Positions 26,785 to 35,456 of a stretch of 64,000 bases of DNA are shown piece after piece. The notes below the pieces were generated by a model. It ran no database searches and was not told the DNA's origin. It worked only from the letters and a program-made list of their open reading frames with translations. Numbering within the stretch: the stretch's first letter is position 1; every line of letters begins with the position of its first letter. Origin of the DNA: Acidobacteriota bacterium (lineage in GTDB: Bacteria > Acidobacteriota > Holophagae > Holophagales > Holophagaceae); NCBI GenBank assembly GCA_021794095.1, contig JAJYRN010000003.1, positions 182,499 to 246,498 of the forward strand, in the 5' to 3' direction. Both the position numbers and the translations under genes were made by a program.

Positions 26785-27383
26785 TCCTCTCCCTGCATCC
26801 CGAAACGCCCCAAATGCGCCATCTGGAGCGCATTTCAGAAATCCTCCAGCAGGACGGCGTCATCGCCTACCCCACGGACACGCTGTTCGGGCTGGGCTGC
26901 CTGGCCTCCCGCAAGAAGGCCGTGGACCGCATTCTCCAGATCAAGGGCCGTGATCCCAAGAAACCCATGTCCATCCTCTGCGCGGACATGGAAATGCTCT
27001 GCCGCTATACGCGCCACCTGGACACCCCCACGTTCCGCCTCCTCAAGCAGATGCTGCCTGGCCCCTACACCGCCCTGCTGCCCGCCAGCCGCGCGGTGCC
27101 CCGCTACCTCCAGAACAAGCAGGTGGTGGGCCTGCGCATACCCGACCACCCCTTCTGCCTCGCCCTGACGAAGCTCCTGGGCGAACCCATCATCACCACC
27201 AGCGCCAACCTCTCCGGCCAGCCCACCCTCAACACCGCCTGGGAACTGGAAGAGGAACTCGGTCATGCGCTGGACGTGGTGGTGGACTGCGGCCAGCCCC
27301 TCGGCCAGGGGAGCACCATCGTGGATCTCAGTGGCGAGGCGCCCGTCCTGGTGCGGGAAGGCGCCGGACCTTGGCCCGTGTGA
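26781..27383 (+). CDS. Sua5/YciO/YrdC-family threonylcarbamoyl-AMP synthase-like protein
   Basis: A 200-residue single YrdC domain. Conserved stretches include GVIAYPTDTLFGLGC, KGRDPKKPMSILC, LPGPYTALLPAS and EPIITTSANLSG. YrdC/TsaC makes L-threonylcarbamoyl-AMP for the t6A37 modification of ANN-decoding tRNAs. The KGRDPKKP variant and overall length are closest to the YciO side of the family, whose function is less certain. The gene is coupled to the NUDIX gene. Confidence 0.85.
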   Translation: MILSLHPETPQMRHLERISEILQQDGVIAYPTDTLFGLGCLASRKKAVDRILQIKGRDPKKPMSILCADMEMLCRYTRHLDTPTFRLLKQMLPGPYTALLPASRAVPRYLQNKQVVGLRIPDHPFCLALTKLLGEPIITTSANLSGQPTLNTAWELEEELGHALDVVVDCGQPLGQGSTIVDLSGEAPVLVREGAGPWPV

Positions 27384-27393
27384 TGGGCTCGGC

Positions 27394-28968
27394 TCAATCC
27401 ACGCGGTAGTGGCAGCCCCGGCTTTCGGGATTCTGAAGGGCCGCGTTGAGAATGAGGCGAGCGCAGATGATGCCGCTGCGCAGCTCCAGCAGCTCCCGGC
27501 TCAGGCTGGTCTCATGATAGAAGCGCTCGATGCGGTGGTTCAGGTAGTGCAGGTCCGCCTTGGCGCGCTGGAGGCGATCGCCCGTCCGCACGATGCCCGC
27601 GTAGTTCCAGAGGGTGCTGCGGATGAGCCCCCAGTCCTGCTCGATGAGCAGGGGATCCGGCGTTTCCGGATCCTCCGGCATCCGCCAGGGCGCCAGATCC
27701 CGGCCATCCGGAACAGGGGCGTCCACCAGATCCCGCACCACGGATTCCGCGCCACGGAAACCCCACACCAGGCCCTCGAGCAGGCTGGTTGAGGCCAGGC
27801 GGTTCGCCCCGTGCAGGCCCGTGCAAGCCACCTCCCCCGCAGCATAGAGGCCGGAAAGATTGGTCCGCCCGTCCAGATCCACCAGCACTCCGCCGCAAAA
27901 GTAGTGGGCGGCAGGCACCACAGGAATGGCCTGCCGGTGCGGGTCCAGGCCTTCGGCACGACAGGCCGCCATCACCGTGGGGAAATGTGAATCCAGATCC
28001 AGCTTTCCCGCCACGGGGGCCAGATCGAGGAACACGCAGGGCTCGCCGGTGGCGGCCATCTCCTGGAAGATGGCGCGGCTCACCACATCGCGGGGGGCCA
28101 GTTCCATCTGCTCGGGCGCGTACCGGGCCATGAAGCGCTCGCCCCTGCGGTTTACAAGGTGCGCCCCCTCGCCGCGGAGGGCCTCGGTGAGCAGGGTCCG
28201 CGGCTTGCCGGGCACATAGAGGGTGGTCGGGTGGAACTGGAGATACTCGCAGTTCACGATGCGGGCGCTGGCCCGGTAGGCCGCCGCGAGGCCATCCCCC
28301 GTGGCGCCTGGCGGGTTCGTGGTGTGCAGGTAGAGGTAGCCCAGGCCGCCCGTGGCGAGCATGGTCCGGCGGGCCAGCAGGCCTTCCACCTGGCCGCTTG
28401 CAGGGTCGAACAGATAGGCGCCATGCACTTGGATCGGCTCATAGACCCGGGCCGGATTGAGGCAATGGTGGGGGCTCGTGATGAGATCCACCAGGCAGAG
28501 GTGCTCCCGCAGGTGGATGCGCGGGTGGTTCCGGACGGCCTCGTTGAGGGCGGTCTGGATGGCCAGGCCTGTGGCGTCCTTCGCGTGATAGATGCGCCGC
28601 GCGCTGTGGGCGGCCTCGGCGGTGGGGTCCGGAGTTCCGTCGGTGCCCAGGTCGAAGGACACACCCAGGCGTTCCCACAGGAAGCTCCGGGCGAGCCGGG
28701 GCCCTTCCTCGGCCAGCAGGCGCACGGCATCAAGGCGGCAGAGACCCGCTCCCGCCGCTTCGATATCGGCCGCGAGCAGCTCGGGGGAATCCCCTTCCTC
28801 CTCCGGCGGCAGCCCGATGATGCCGCCCTGGGCCCAGGAGGTGTTGCTCATGCCGAGATCATCCTTGGTCACGAGCACCACGGAGGCACCCAGGTCCGCG
28901 GCCCGGAGGGCCGCCGCGCAGCCGGCGATACCGGCGCCCAGCACGAGCAGGTCAGCAGGAGGATTCAT
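27394..28968 (-). CDS. nadB: L-aspartate oxidase
   Basis: A 524-residue flavoprotein that oxidises L-aspartate to iminoaspartate, the first step of NAD synthesis. It shows the dinucleotide motif VLGAGIAGCAAALRAADLG, then SNTSWAQGGI, the substrate-loop region FHPTTLY, and the catalytic Arg region around RGEGAHLVNRRGERF. The FAD site GLYAAGEVACTGLHGANRLAS is intact. The C-terminal helical domain is present. No nadA or nadC follows. ATG 28968 overlaps the upstream stop by one base (TAATG), so it belongs to a yaaA - DUF309 - nadB operon. Confidence 0.93.
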   Translation of the reverse strand: MNPPADLLVLGAGIAGCAAALRAADLGASVVLVTKDDLGMSNTSWAQGGIIGLPPEEEGDSPELLAADIEAAGAGLCRLDAVRLLAEEGPRLARSFLWERLGVSFDLGTDGTPDPTAEAAHSARRIYHAKDATGLAIQTALNEAVRNHPRIHLREHLCLVDLITSPHHCLNPARVYEPIQVHGAYLFDPASGQVEGLLARRTMLATGGLGYLYLHTTNPPGATGDGLAAAYRASARIVNCEYLQFHPTTLYVPGKPRTLLTEALRGEGAHLVNRRGERFMARYAPEQMELAPRDVVSRAIFQEMAATGEPCVFLDLAPVAGKLDLDSHFPTVMAACRAEGLDPHRQAIPVVPAAHYFCGGVLVDLDGRTNLSGLYAAGEVACTGLHGANRLASTSLLEGLVWGFRGAESVVRDLVDAPVPDGRDLAPWRMPEDPETPDPLLIEQDWGLIRSTLWNYAGIVRTGDRLQRAKADLHYLNHRIERFYHETSLSRELLELRSGIICARLILNAALQNPESRGCHYRVD

Positions 28969-29735
28969 TACAACTCCCAGGTAGGGCGGTCCAGGGCCCA
29001 GAGGTCCGCCAGATCCAATGCACCGGCGCGGGCCAGCCTGAGCCGGCGCCGGGTCAGATCCAGGGCCGTCTCAGCCCGAACCTCGCCCCAGGGCGTCGGC
29101 ACCCGTCCGCCGCAGGATTCCAGTCGCGCCACCGCGTCGGTCCACAGGGCCACCAGCCCCTCGCGGTTGTGCACTTGGAGGTGATGGTAGCCGCCGGCCA
29201 TGAGGATCAGGCCCTGGAGGCCATCCTTCAGCGGGCCTCCCGCCTCGATCCAGAGCGGTTCCAGCGCATCGTGGCATTCATGGAAGAGGCCGTGGTTGAA
29301 GAGCGACACCCCGCAGGCCAGGGGATAGCGATCGTCCAGGGGAAGTGGCGTCAGGGCCGCCAGCTGCCAGCCGCACCGGAGGCTCACCAGGGGCCCCCAG
29401 GCGCCCCAGGAGGCATGGGGCTTCCAGCCGCCCGGACCGGGCTCAGCCGTATCCGGCCAGGCCGCCAGGTGGGCCCGCCAGCGGGCGCCGGGATCGGCCT
29501 GGCCCAGGGGCGCCAGCAGTCGCGCCGCATGCGCGAGCAGAAGGTCCTCGGCCAGGCCGTCCGGATGTTCCTGGCGCAGTCGGGGCGCAGCGAGCACCGT
29601 GGGCCAGACCAGAACCTCTCGGGCCCCGGGATCAGCCAGCGCGGACTCCAGGCGGCCCCGCAGGACCTGCTGGACCTCCGGGGGCAGGACCGGCTGACGC
29701 TGCCAGAAGGGGGTCTGGTTGCAGGTTTCGCTCAC
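28968..29735 (-). CDS. DUF309-family protein
   Basis: 255 residues. The recognisable block is LFNHGLFHECHDALEPLWIE followed by GLQGLILMAGGYHHLQVHNREG, the conserved His/Glu-rich core of DUF309. The fold is helical and has no assigned activity. The first 130 residues (Leu/Ala/Arg-rich) are outside the usual domain. GTG 29735 overlaps the yaaA stop (GTGA). The family is short elsewhere (about 120-170), so this version is long. Confidence 0.7.
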   Translation of the reverse strand: MSETCNQTPFWQRQPVLPPEVQQVLRGRLESALADPGAREVLVWPTVLAAPRLRQEHPDGLAEDLLLAHAARLLAPLGQADPGARWRAHLAAWPDTAEPGPGGWKPHASWGAWGPLVSLRCGWQLAALTPLPLDDRYPLACGVSLFNHGLFHECHDALEPLWIEAGGPLKDGLQGLILMAGGYHHLQVHNREGLVALWTDAVARLESCGGRVPTPWGEVRAETALDLTRRRLRLARAGALDLADLWALDRPTWEL

Positions 29736-30457
29736 GGTTCCATCCGCAGGATGAGGGCGAGGCCACCGCGATCGTTCGGCTGGGCGCCCTCCCAGGCACA
29801 ACCCGGCAGTCGGCCCGCCAGCACGCGGGCCGGATCACCTTCCTGGCGCTCCAGGATCCAGCGGGCCACCAGGCCCCGGTAGCGCTTGGAGAAGTGGGTG
29901 ATGGCGCGGCCCTCGTGGTCAAGGATGGCAACGGTATGTCGGGGGCGGGTCCACCCCTTGAGGAGGCTGGCGAAATCGTCCGGCAACAGTTCCCATAGGG
30001 GCCCCTCGGGCAACGCCGACAGGGGCTTCCGGAGGGCCTCACGCCAGTAGGCCTTCAGGCCGGGCAGGCCCGTGAGCTTCAGTTTGTAGGCGGGCACCGG
30101 CTCATCGCCCCGGACCAGACCCCGGAGGCACGAGAGAATGAAGACCTGCTCCCAGTGCTCCCGGGGCAGGCTGGCCGCATCGAGGGCCTGGAAGGCCACC
30201 CCGGCGTACCGCTCCAGGGCGGGCAGCAGGAGCTGGCGGCCCCTCAGGGAGAGGGCCTCGGACCGGGCGCGCGCCAGCAGGCCATCCTTCACCTCGAAGG
30301 CCCGTTTCTGGGCCAGGGGCGTCCCCGTGCTCGCCAGGGCTTCCAGTTGTTCCCGCACCCAGCGCTGGGGGCCCGACTCCCGGAGTCGCCCCGGAAGACC
30401 GCCGGACACCTTGCCTTCGGAGGGTGCGAGAAGAATCAAGGGGCGAAGGGCAGGCAT
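29732..30457 (-). CDS. yaaA: Peroxide-stress protein YaaA (DUF328)
   Basis: 241 residues. YaaA hallmarks are the N-terminal LILLAPSEGK, RYAGVAFQALDA, SCLRGLVRGDEPVPAYKLKL and LWELLPDDF. In other bacteria YaaA limits iron-driven damage during hydrogen peroxide stress and has a DNA-binding fold. Near the C-terminus ITHFSKRYRGLVARW matches the conserved K-x-x-RG patch. First gene of the operon with the DUF309 gene and nadB. Confidence 0.9.
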   Translation of the reverse strand: MPALRPLILLAPSEGKVSGGLPGRLRESGPQRWVREQLEALASTGTPLAQKRAFEVKDGLLARARSEALSLRGRQLLLPALERYAGVAFQALDAASLPREHWEQVFILSCLRGLVRGDEPVPAYKLKLTGLPGLKAYWREALRKPLSALPEGPLWELLPDDFASLLKGWTRPRHTVAILDHEGRAITHFSKRYRGLVARWILERQEGDPARVLAGRLPGCAWEGAQPNDRGGLALILRMEP

Positions 30458-30530
30458 GACGGAGACGACCTCGAAGCCTCAAGGATACCGGACCCGGCAG
30501 GATGCGCCTCTTGAGTACCGGGCCGGACCG

Positions 30531-30538
30531 GCCGATAC
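30531..30538 (+). promoter_or_regulatory. FliA (sigma-28)-like -10 element
   Basis: GCCGATAC matches the flagellar sigma -10 consensus GCCGATAA at 7 of 8 positions. It lies 19 bp before ATG 30557, with GAGAGGCGG as a ribosome-binding site between. The -35 region is weak. The element lies upstream of a possible motility protein, which fits. Confidence 0.4.
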
Positions 30539-30556
30539 ATGTTCTGAGAGGCGGTC

Positions 30557-31018
30557 ATGGACATCACCAGCGCGGGTTCCTTGGCTCTGCTCAGCTACCA
30601 GGCCAGCCTTCAGTCCGGCTCGCAGGCCCAGGCCCTCCAGCAATCCTTTCAGACGGCCGCCAGCGCGGGCTCCGAGGTGGCGGGTCTCATCGGCGGAGGA
30701 TCGTCCGCCACCCTCCTGTCGCTATCCAGTCAGAGTTCGACGGATCTCGCCACCTACCAGTTGGCCGCCCAGTCCGGCATGGGCGCAGCCACGCTCCAGT
30801 CCCTCGTGTCATCCACCACGTCCCCCGACCAGCTCCTTGCCGAAGGCATGAACTCGGGCTCCCAGGGCTTCCCCGTGGTGGATCCCAACGTGGCGGCCAC
30901 CTGGGCCAACTTCCAGTACAACCAGCAGGTGAATGCCGGCCTGGCCTCCACCTACACCCAGCAGCTGGCGGCGGTGGCAGCGATGCCCACCGGGGCCGCG
31001 CTGAATCTGCTGGGCTGA
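30557..31018 (+). CDS. Small Ser/Ala/Gln-rich protein, possible motility-associated
   Basis: 153 residues with no Cys, no signal peptide and no transmembrane helix. It is rich in Ser, Ala, Gln and Gly. The N-terminus (MDITSAGSLALLSYQASLQ) loosely recalls the short YjfB-type putative motility proteins, which also start MDI with Gln/Ser-rich amphipathic helices. That is only a resemblance. The sigma-28-like element upstream favours co-regulation with flagella. I cannot assign a function. Confidence 0.6.
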   Translation: MDITSAGSLALLSYQASLQSGSQAQALQQSFQTAASAGSEVAGLIGGGSSATLLSLSSQSSTDLATYQLAAQSGMGAATLQSLVSSTTSPDQLLAEGMNSGSQGFPVVDPNVAATWANFQYNQQVNAGLASTYTQQLAAVAAMPTGAALNLLG

Positions 31019-31028
31019 CCTGGCCGGG

Positions 31029-31847
31029 TCACTGGCCCTGGATCCAGGATTCCAGGCTCACGAGCGTGAACCCGGCCCACAGCTCGCGTAGGCGATCGGT
31101 ATGACCCTTCAGGCCGGCCCCGTGGGCAAAGCGGTGGCCTAGACCCGCGCTGGGCAGCGGAGGCTGGCCCTCATCCAGTTCCCAGGGATGCAGCACCAGG
31201 GGCGTGCCGGCCCCGGAAGCAGCCCGATCCTCCAGCGCCCGGCGCAGGAGGCCGAAGGGGAGCACCCGCAGACCCCAGCCCCAGAGCGGGCAGCGGAAGG
31301 GACCGGACCACAGGACCGGGGGCGGCAGCTCCCACAGGCCGCCCGGCAGGCGATGGGCCCGGCGGGGCCAGCCGGGATCGCCCATCAGCGCCAGGGGGGC
31401 GCGGCTGGAATCGCACAGGAAGCCCGCCTCCCCCAACTCCTCCCACCAATCCTGGGCCGGACCCCGAAGGCTCCATTCCGGCGCCCGATGAGATACCACG
31501 GCCTGGCCGGATAGATCCTCCAGCAGGGCCTTGCCATCCTTCAGCGCCACCCGGAACGCGGAACGTCCCAGCTCGTACACCCGCCGGTGGGTCAGGCCAT
31601 GAAGGCCGATGCGGTGCCCGGATTCCGCGAGGCGCCGGACAAGCCCCGGGTGGCGCCGCGCCTGATCCCCCAGGCAGAACCAGGTGGCACTGGCCCCCAG
31701 CTCCGCGCAGAGCTCCAGCGCCCGCTCCGTCGCCAGGGGCAGGCGGCACTCGAAATGGTCCAGCGCATCCGGCGCATCGTAGGGCGGGCAGCAGAGCTGG
31801 AACCAGTCCTCCCAGTCCAGCGAGAGGGGAAGGCAGAGGCGGTTCAT
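31029..31847 (-). CDS. Polysaccharide deacetylase (NodB-like)
   Basis: 272 residues. The N-terminus LPLSLDWEDWFQ has the conserved Asp/Glu pair of exopolysaccharide-type deacetylases. ATWFCLGDQARRHP then GHRIGLHGLTHRRVYEL supplies the metal-binding histidines (HxxxH-type). PLVLHPWELD near the C-terminus is the closing His motif. The enzyme would deacetylate an N-acetylated glycan; with no signal peptide it probably acts in the cytosol or on a membrane-associated intermediate. It converges with the small gene at 30557 and is separated from the TolQ-like gene by a 47-bp repeat. Confidence 0.82.
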   Translation of the reverse strand: MNRLCLPLSLDWEDWFQLCCPPYDAPDALDHFECRLPLATERALELCAELGASATWFCLGDQARRHPGLVRRLAESGHRIGLHGLTHRRVYELGRSAFRVALKDGKALLEDLSGQAVVSHRAPEWSLRGPAQDWWEELGEAGFLCDSSRAPLALMGDPGWPRRAHRLPGGLWELPPPVLWSGPFRCPLWGWGLRVLPFGLLRRALEDRAASGAGTPLVLHPWELDEGQPPLPSAGLGHRFAHGAGLKGHTDRLRELWAGFTLVSLESWIQGQ

Positions 31848-31869
31848 GCCGGCCGCCGCGTGGGGAGCG

Positions 31870-31916
31870 CGAAGGGGGACATCGCGAGCCAAAGGCGAGC
31901 AGGCGGTCCCCCCTCG
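31870..31916 (-). repeat. 47-bp interspersed repeat with 11-bp terminal inverted repeats, copy A
   Basis: On the minus strand it starts CGAGGGGGGAC (31916-31906) and ends GTCCCCCTTCG (31880-31870). It is nearly identical, base for base, to 39415-39461 on the plus strand; I count only two substitutions within the 47 bp. Confidence 0.75.
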
Positions 31917-31922
31917 CTCATG

Positions 31923-32618
31923 TCAGGTGAAGTTCCGCTCGGAGAGGCTGATGAACTCCAGGGAGAAGTCGTCGAGTTCAGTCTGGAACTGCTTGAGCTG
32001 CCCCTGGAAGAAGTTGTAGGCCATCAGCGCGGGAACGGCCGCCACGAGCCCAATGGCCGTGGCCACCAGGGCCTCGGAGATGCCCGGCGCGACGGTGGCC
32101 AGGTTCGCATTGCCCGTGGCACCGATGCCACGGAAGGCATCAATGATGCCCCAGACGGTCCCGAAGAGGCCGATGAAGGGGCTCACGGCCGCCACGGTGG
32201 CCAGCACCCCCAGGTTGCGCTCCAAACGGCCCATTTCCACCACACTGGCCCGCTGCAGGCTGCGCTCGACGGCCTCCATGCTGCGGAGCTGGGCCCGGCC
32301 ATCCGAGCCCACATGGCGCAGCTGGTAAGTCACTTCGCCGTACCCGGCCACGAACAGCCCCACCAGCGGGCTGAGGGCGAACTTCTCGATCTGCTGTTTC
32401 AGCTCCCGCCAGTCCGTGGAGCGTTTGAAGGCGCTCCGAAAGCGCTCGGAGATATTCCGGCTCCGGTGGTACAGCAGGGCCTTGCGGAGGATGATCATCC
32501 AGCTCATCAGGGAAAAGCAGAAGAGGATCGCCAGCACGGTCTTGGCGACCGCGCCCGCATGGAGCACCACCTCCAGCAGATTCACCTCGTTGCCCGTGGG
32601 CGCTGCCAGCAGTGCCAT
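31923..32618 (-). CDS. TolQ/ExbB/MotA-family proton-channel protein
   Basis: 231 residues with three transmembrane helices: about 15-45 (VAKTVLAILFCFSLMSWMIIL), about 130-155 (LGVLATVAAVSPFIGLFGTVW) and about 175-200 (EALVATAIGLVAAVPALMAYNFF). The GLFGTVWGI and EALVATAIGL motifs are diagnostic of TolQ/ExbB, which use proton flow to energise TolA/TonB. ATG 32618 was chosen because GGAGGCGG lies just before it; in-frame ATGs at 32639 and 32642 lack that. No TolR/ExbD partner follows, which is unusual. Confidence 0.85.
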   Translation of the reverse strand: MALLAAPTGNEVNLLEVVLHAGAVAKTVLAILFCFSLMSWMIILRKALLYHRSRNISERFRSAFKRSTDWRELKQQIEKFALSPLVGLFVAGYGEVTYQLRHVGSDGRAQLRSMEAVERSLQRASVVEMGRLERNLGVLATVAAVSPFIGLFGTVWGIIDAFRGIGATGNANLATVAPGISEALVATAIGLVAAVPALMAYNFFQGQLKQFQTELDDFSLEFISLSERNFT

Positions 32619-32691
32619 GCCGCCTCCATCAGCGGCCATCATAGCAAGGGGCTGTCTTCCGGCTACACTGGCCCTTTGCGCGAGGACGTTC

Positions 32692-34047
32692 ATGCAGGTG
32701 GTGGTCATTGGCTCCGGATATGTCGGCCTGGTGGCCGCCGCGTGCTTCGCCGAGGGCGGCCACCACGTCCTGGGTGTGGATGTGGACGCCGCCAAGGTGG
32801 AGTCCCTCCGCTGCGGGCGCTCGCCCATCTACGAACCAGGCCTGGATGAGCTGCTCGCCCGGCACCTGGCGTCTGGCGCGCTCCACTTCAGCACCAGCCT
32901 GAAAGATGGCATCGCTGACGCGGATGCGGCCTTCATTTGTGTCGGTACCCCCCAGAGTGAGGATGGCAGCGCCGACATGAAGTACGTGCTGGCCGTGGCC
33001 GGCCAGATCGGCGAAGCCATGGCCCTGCGTCCTGCGGAGGCCAGGCCCCTCATCGTGGTGGACAAGAGCACGGTTCCTGTGGGCACGGCCGCCCGCGTCC
33101 ACGCTGAAATCCAGGCCCGCACCGAACGCCCCTTCGAAGTGGTGAGCAATCCCGAGTTCCTCCGCGAGGGCTCCGCCCTCCAGGATTTCCTGGAACCTGA
33201 CCGCGTGGTGATCGGCTGCCGCACTGACCACGCCGAGACCGTGATGAAAGCCCTCTACCAGCCCTTCCTGGACCGCAGCCAGGGCAAGTGGTTCCGCATG
33301 GATCCCCCCAGCGCGGAACTCACCAAATATGCCGCGAACGCCATGCTGGCCCTGCGCATCAGCTTCATCAATGAGATCGCCAACCTGGCCGAATCCGTGG
33401 GCGCCGATGTGGACCATGTGAAGACGGCCATCGGCGCCGATCACCGCATCGGTCCCGCCTTCCTCAATCCCGGCCCAGGCTTCGGCGGCTCCTGCTTCCC
33501 CAAGGATCTCCAGGCCCTCCTGAAGGTGGGCCGCGAGCAGGGCCATCCGCTCATGACCCTGGCCACCACGGTCGAGGCCAACCGCCACCAGAAGCAGGTG
33601 CTGCTCCGCAAGGTGAAGGAACATTTCAAGGTGAAGCCAGGCGTGCCGGCCCCTCTGAAGGGACGCCGCTTCGCCCTGTGGGGCCTGGCCTTCAAGGCCC
33701 ACACCGATGACATCCGCGAGAGTATGGCCCTGGAACTCATCGAGGGCCTGGTGAACCTGGGTGCCGAGGTGGTGGTCCACGATTTCGCCGCCATGGACGC
33801 GGTGAAAGCGCGCATCGGCAACAAGGTCCGCTACGCCGGAACGCCGCTGGAGGCCTGCGAAGGCGCCGACGCACTGCTCATCGCCACCGAGTGGCCCCAG
33901 TACCGGGAGGCCGATCTGGACGCCGTGGCCCGGGCCCTCAAGGCGCGCCGGATGTTCGACGGGCGGAACCTGTTCCGTCCGGAGGCCATGGAAGCGCGCG
34001 GATGGACGTACCATTCCCTGGGCCGCAGGGCCGTGGAGGGGCAATGA
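32692..34047 (+). CDS. UDP-glucose 6-dehydrogenase
   Basis: A 451-residue NAD-dependent dehydrogenase that oxidises UDP-glucose to UDP-glucuronate in two steps for surface polysaccharide synthesis. The N-terminal Rossmann motif is VIGSGYVGLVAAACFA. VGTPQSEDG, DKSTVPVGT and NPEFLREGSA follow. The catalytic cysteine is Cys268 in FGGSCFPKD, and the central helix carries the active-site region ELTKYAANAMLALRISFINE. ATG 32692 follows a TACACT hexamer and CGAGGA. It overlaps the next gene by 4 bp. Confidence 0.93.
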   Translation: MQVVVIGSGYVGLVAAACFAEGGHHVLGVDVDAAKVESLRCGRSPIYEPGLDELLARHLASGALHFSTSLKDGIADADAAFICVGTPQSEDGSADMKYVLAVAGQIGEAMALRPAEARPLIVVDKSTVPVGTAARVHAEIQARTERPFEVVSNPEFLREGSALQDFLEPDRVVIGCRTDHAETVMKALYQPFLDRSQGKWFRMDPPSAELTKYAANAMLALRISFINEIANLAESVGADVDHVKTAIGADHRIGPAFLNPGPGFGGSCFPKDLQALLKVGREQGHPLMTLATTVEANRHQKQVLLRKVKEHFKVKPGVPAPLKGRRFALWGLAFKAHTDDIRESMALELIEGLVNLGAEVVVHDFAAMDAVKARIGNKVRYAGTPLEACEGADALLIATEWPQYREADLDAVARALKARRMFDGRNLFRPEAMEARGWTYHSLGRRAVEGQ

Positions 34048-34391
34048 CCAGGATCCACCTCGAAGACATCGCGCATGCCCGCAGCGGCGACAAGGGCGAC
34101 GGCTCCAATGTGGGCATCGTCGCCTACACCGAGGCCGGGTACCAGTTGCTGTGCCGGGAACTCACCTCCGATCGGGTCAAACAGCACTTCGCCGGCATCT
34201 GCTTCGGCCCCGTGGACCGGTTCGAGGTACCCAATCTGAAGGCCCTCAACTTCATCCTGCATGACTCCCTCGGTGGCGGCGGCAGCGAAAGCGTCAAGAC
34301 CGATGCCCAGGGCAAGACACACGGACAAGCCCTGCTTAGAATGACGCTGGACCTTCCGGCTGATGTCCAGCTGGTAGACCTCAAGCCCTGA
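34044..34391 (+). CDS. AtuA C-terminal-domain-like protein
   Basis: 115 residues. It carries HARSGDKGDGSNVGIVAY, a stretch conserved in the C-terminal domain of AtuA/DUF1446 proteins and in free-standing short relatives, and a Gly-rich LHDSLGGGGSESVKTDAQGK loop. AtuA proteins are tied to acyclic terpene catabolism, but the short stand-alone forms have no proven reaction. There is no N-terminal AtuA partner here. It is coupled to the UDP-glucose dehydrogenase gene and precedes the tat genes. Confidence 0.75.
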   Translation: MTRIHLEDIAHARSGDKGDGSNVGIVAYTEAGYQLLCRELTSDRVKQHFAGICFGPVDRFEVPNLKALNFILHDSLGGGGSESVKTDAQGKTHGQALLRMTLDLPADVQLVDLKP

Positions 34392-34423
34392 CCCCGCCCC
34401 CCACCCCTGAATGGAGCCAGCCC

Positions 34424-34624
34424 ATGGGCAACCTCGGTTTTGGAGAAATGCTGCTGATCGGCCTCGCAGTGCTGATCTTCTTCGGCCCATCCCGCCTGCC
34501 GGAACTCGGGAAGAGCCTGGGCAAGGGCATCCAGGAGTTCAAGAAGGCCAGCCGCGAGCTGACCGATTCGGTGAAGGATGAGATCTCCACTCCCTTGAAG
34601 GATGACAAGGACGAGAAGAAGTAG
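34424..34624 (+). CDS. tatA: Sec-independent translocase TatA/TatE
   Basis: 66 residues. A short N-terminal transmembrane helix (GEMLLIGLAVLIFFG) is followed by the FGPSRLPELGKSLGKGI hinge and amphipathic helix, and a charged tail ending DDKDEKK. TatA oligomerises to form the passage for folded twin-arginine substrates. tatC follows 58 bp downstream. tatB is not present; a single TatA-type protein may serve both roles. Confidence 0.93.
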   Translation: MGNLGFGEMLLIGLAVLIFFGPSRLPELGKSLGKGIQEFKKASRELTDSVKDEISTPLKDDKDEKK

Positions 34625-34682
34625 CGTCGCCTCCTGAAGGAACCGCCGCCCTCAGGACGGCCCTTTCCGCCGCGCGGAGGCC

Positions 34683-35456
34683 ATGGCCATTCCGGATGCT
34701 CCCCCCGAGAAAATGAGTTTCTGGGAACACCTGCAGGAACTGCGGGTGCGGCTGGTGCGCTCCCTGCTCATCGTGGCGGGCGGCTTCGCGCTGACCTACG
34801 CCTTCCGCTTCAAGCTCTGGGCCTGGGCCCAGCAACCCTTCCTGGAGGCGATGTCCCGCCAAGTCGGGAAGCCGATCTCCCAGCTTCAGCCCTGGGCCTT
34901 CACAAGCCTCACGGAGCCCTTCTTCTCGCTGATGCGGCTGTCGCTCTGGGCCGCGGTCGTGGTCTGCGCACCCCTGCTCTTCTACCAGCTCTGGGCCTTC
35001 ATCCGGCCAGGATTGCTGCCCAAGGAGCGGCGCCTGGTGGTCCCCTTCGTCTTCGTGACGTCGGCCTGTTTCCTGGTGGGCGCAGCCTTCGCCTACTACA
35101 GCGCCTTCAAGTTCCTCGGGGACATCCTGTTCCAGGAAGCCAAGAACGCCGGCCTGCGTGCCAACTTAAGCGTGGATGCCTACCTGGACATCTTCATCTC
35201 CACGGTGTTGATGACCGGCATCATGTTCGAGCTGCCCGTGCTGTTCTACTTCCTGGCGCGGTTCCGGCTGGTGACGGCCAAGTGGATGCTGAAGTACTGG
35301 CGGCACGCCACCATCGCGATCCTCATCTTCAGCGCCTTCTTCACCCCCGGCGACGTGGTGGTCACCACCATCTTTTTCAGCGTGGTGCTGCTTGGCCTCT
35401 ACTTCGTATCCGTCCTCGTGGCCTGGGCCGCCGCGCCACGGGAGCCCCGGGGCTGA
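34683..35456 (+). CDS. tatC: Sec-independent translocase TatC
   Basis: 257 residues with six predicted transmembrane helices. The conserved cytosolic N-terminus MSFWEHLQELRVRLVRSLL and the first-loop region FTSLTEPFFSLMRLSLWAA bind the twin-arginine signal. FVFVTSACFLVGAAFAYY and the FSAFFTPGDVVVTTIFF segment are also typical. A Pro/Glu-containing N-terminal stretch before SFWEHL is standard. It ends just before the SPOR lipoprotein gene. Confidence 0.95.
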   Translation: MAIPDAPPEKMSFWEHLQELRVRLVRSLLIVAGGFALTYAFRFKLWAWAQQPFLEAMSRQVGKPISQLQPWAFTSLTEPFFSLMRLSLWAAVVVCAPLLFYQLWAFIRPGLLPKERRLVVPFVFVTSACFLVGAAFAYYSAFKFLGDILFQEAKNAGLRANLSVDAYLDIFISTVLMTGIMFELPVLFYFLARFRLVTAKWMLKYWRHATIAILIFSAFFTPGDVVVTTIFFSVVLLGLYFVSVLVAWAAAPREPRG

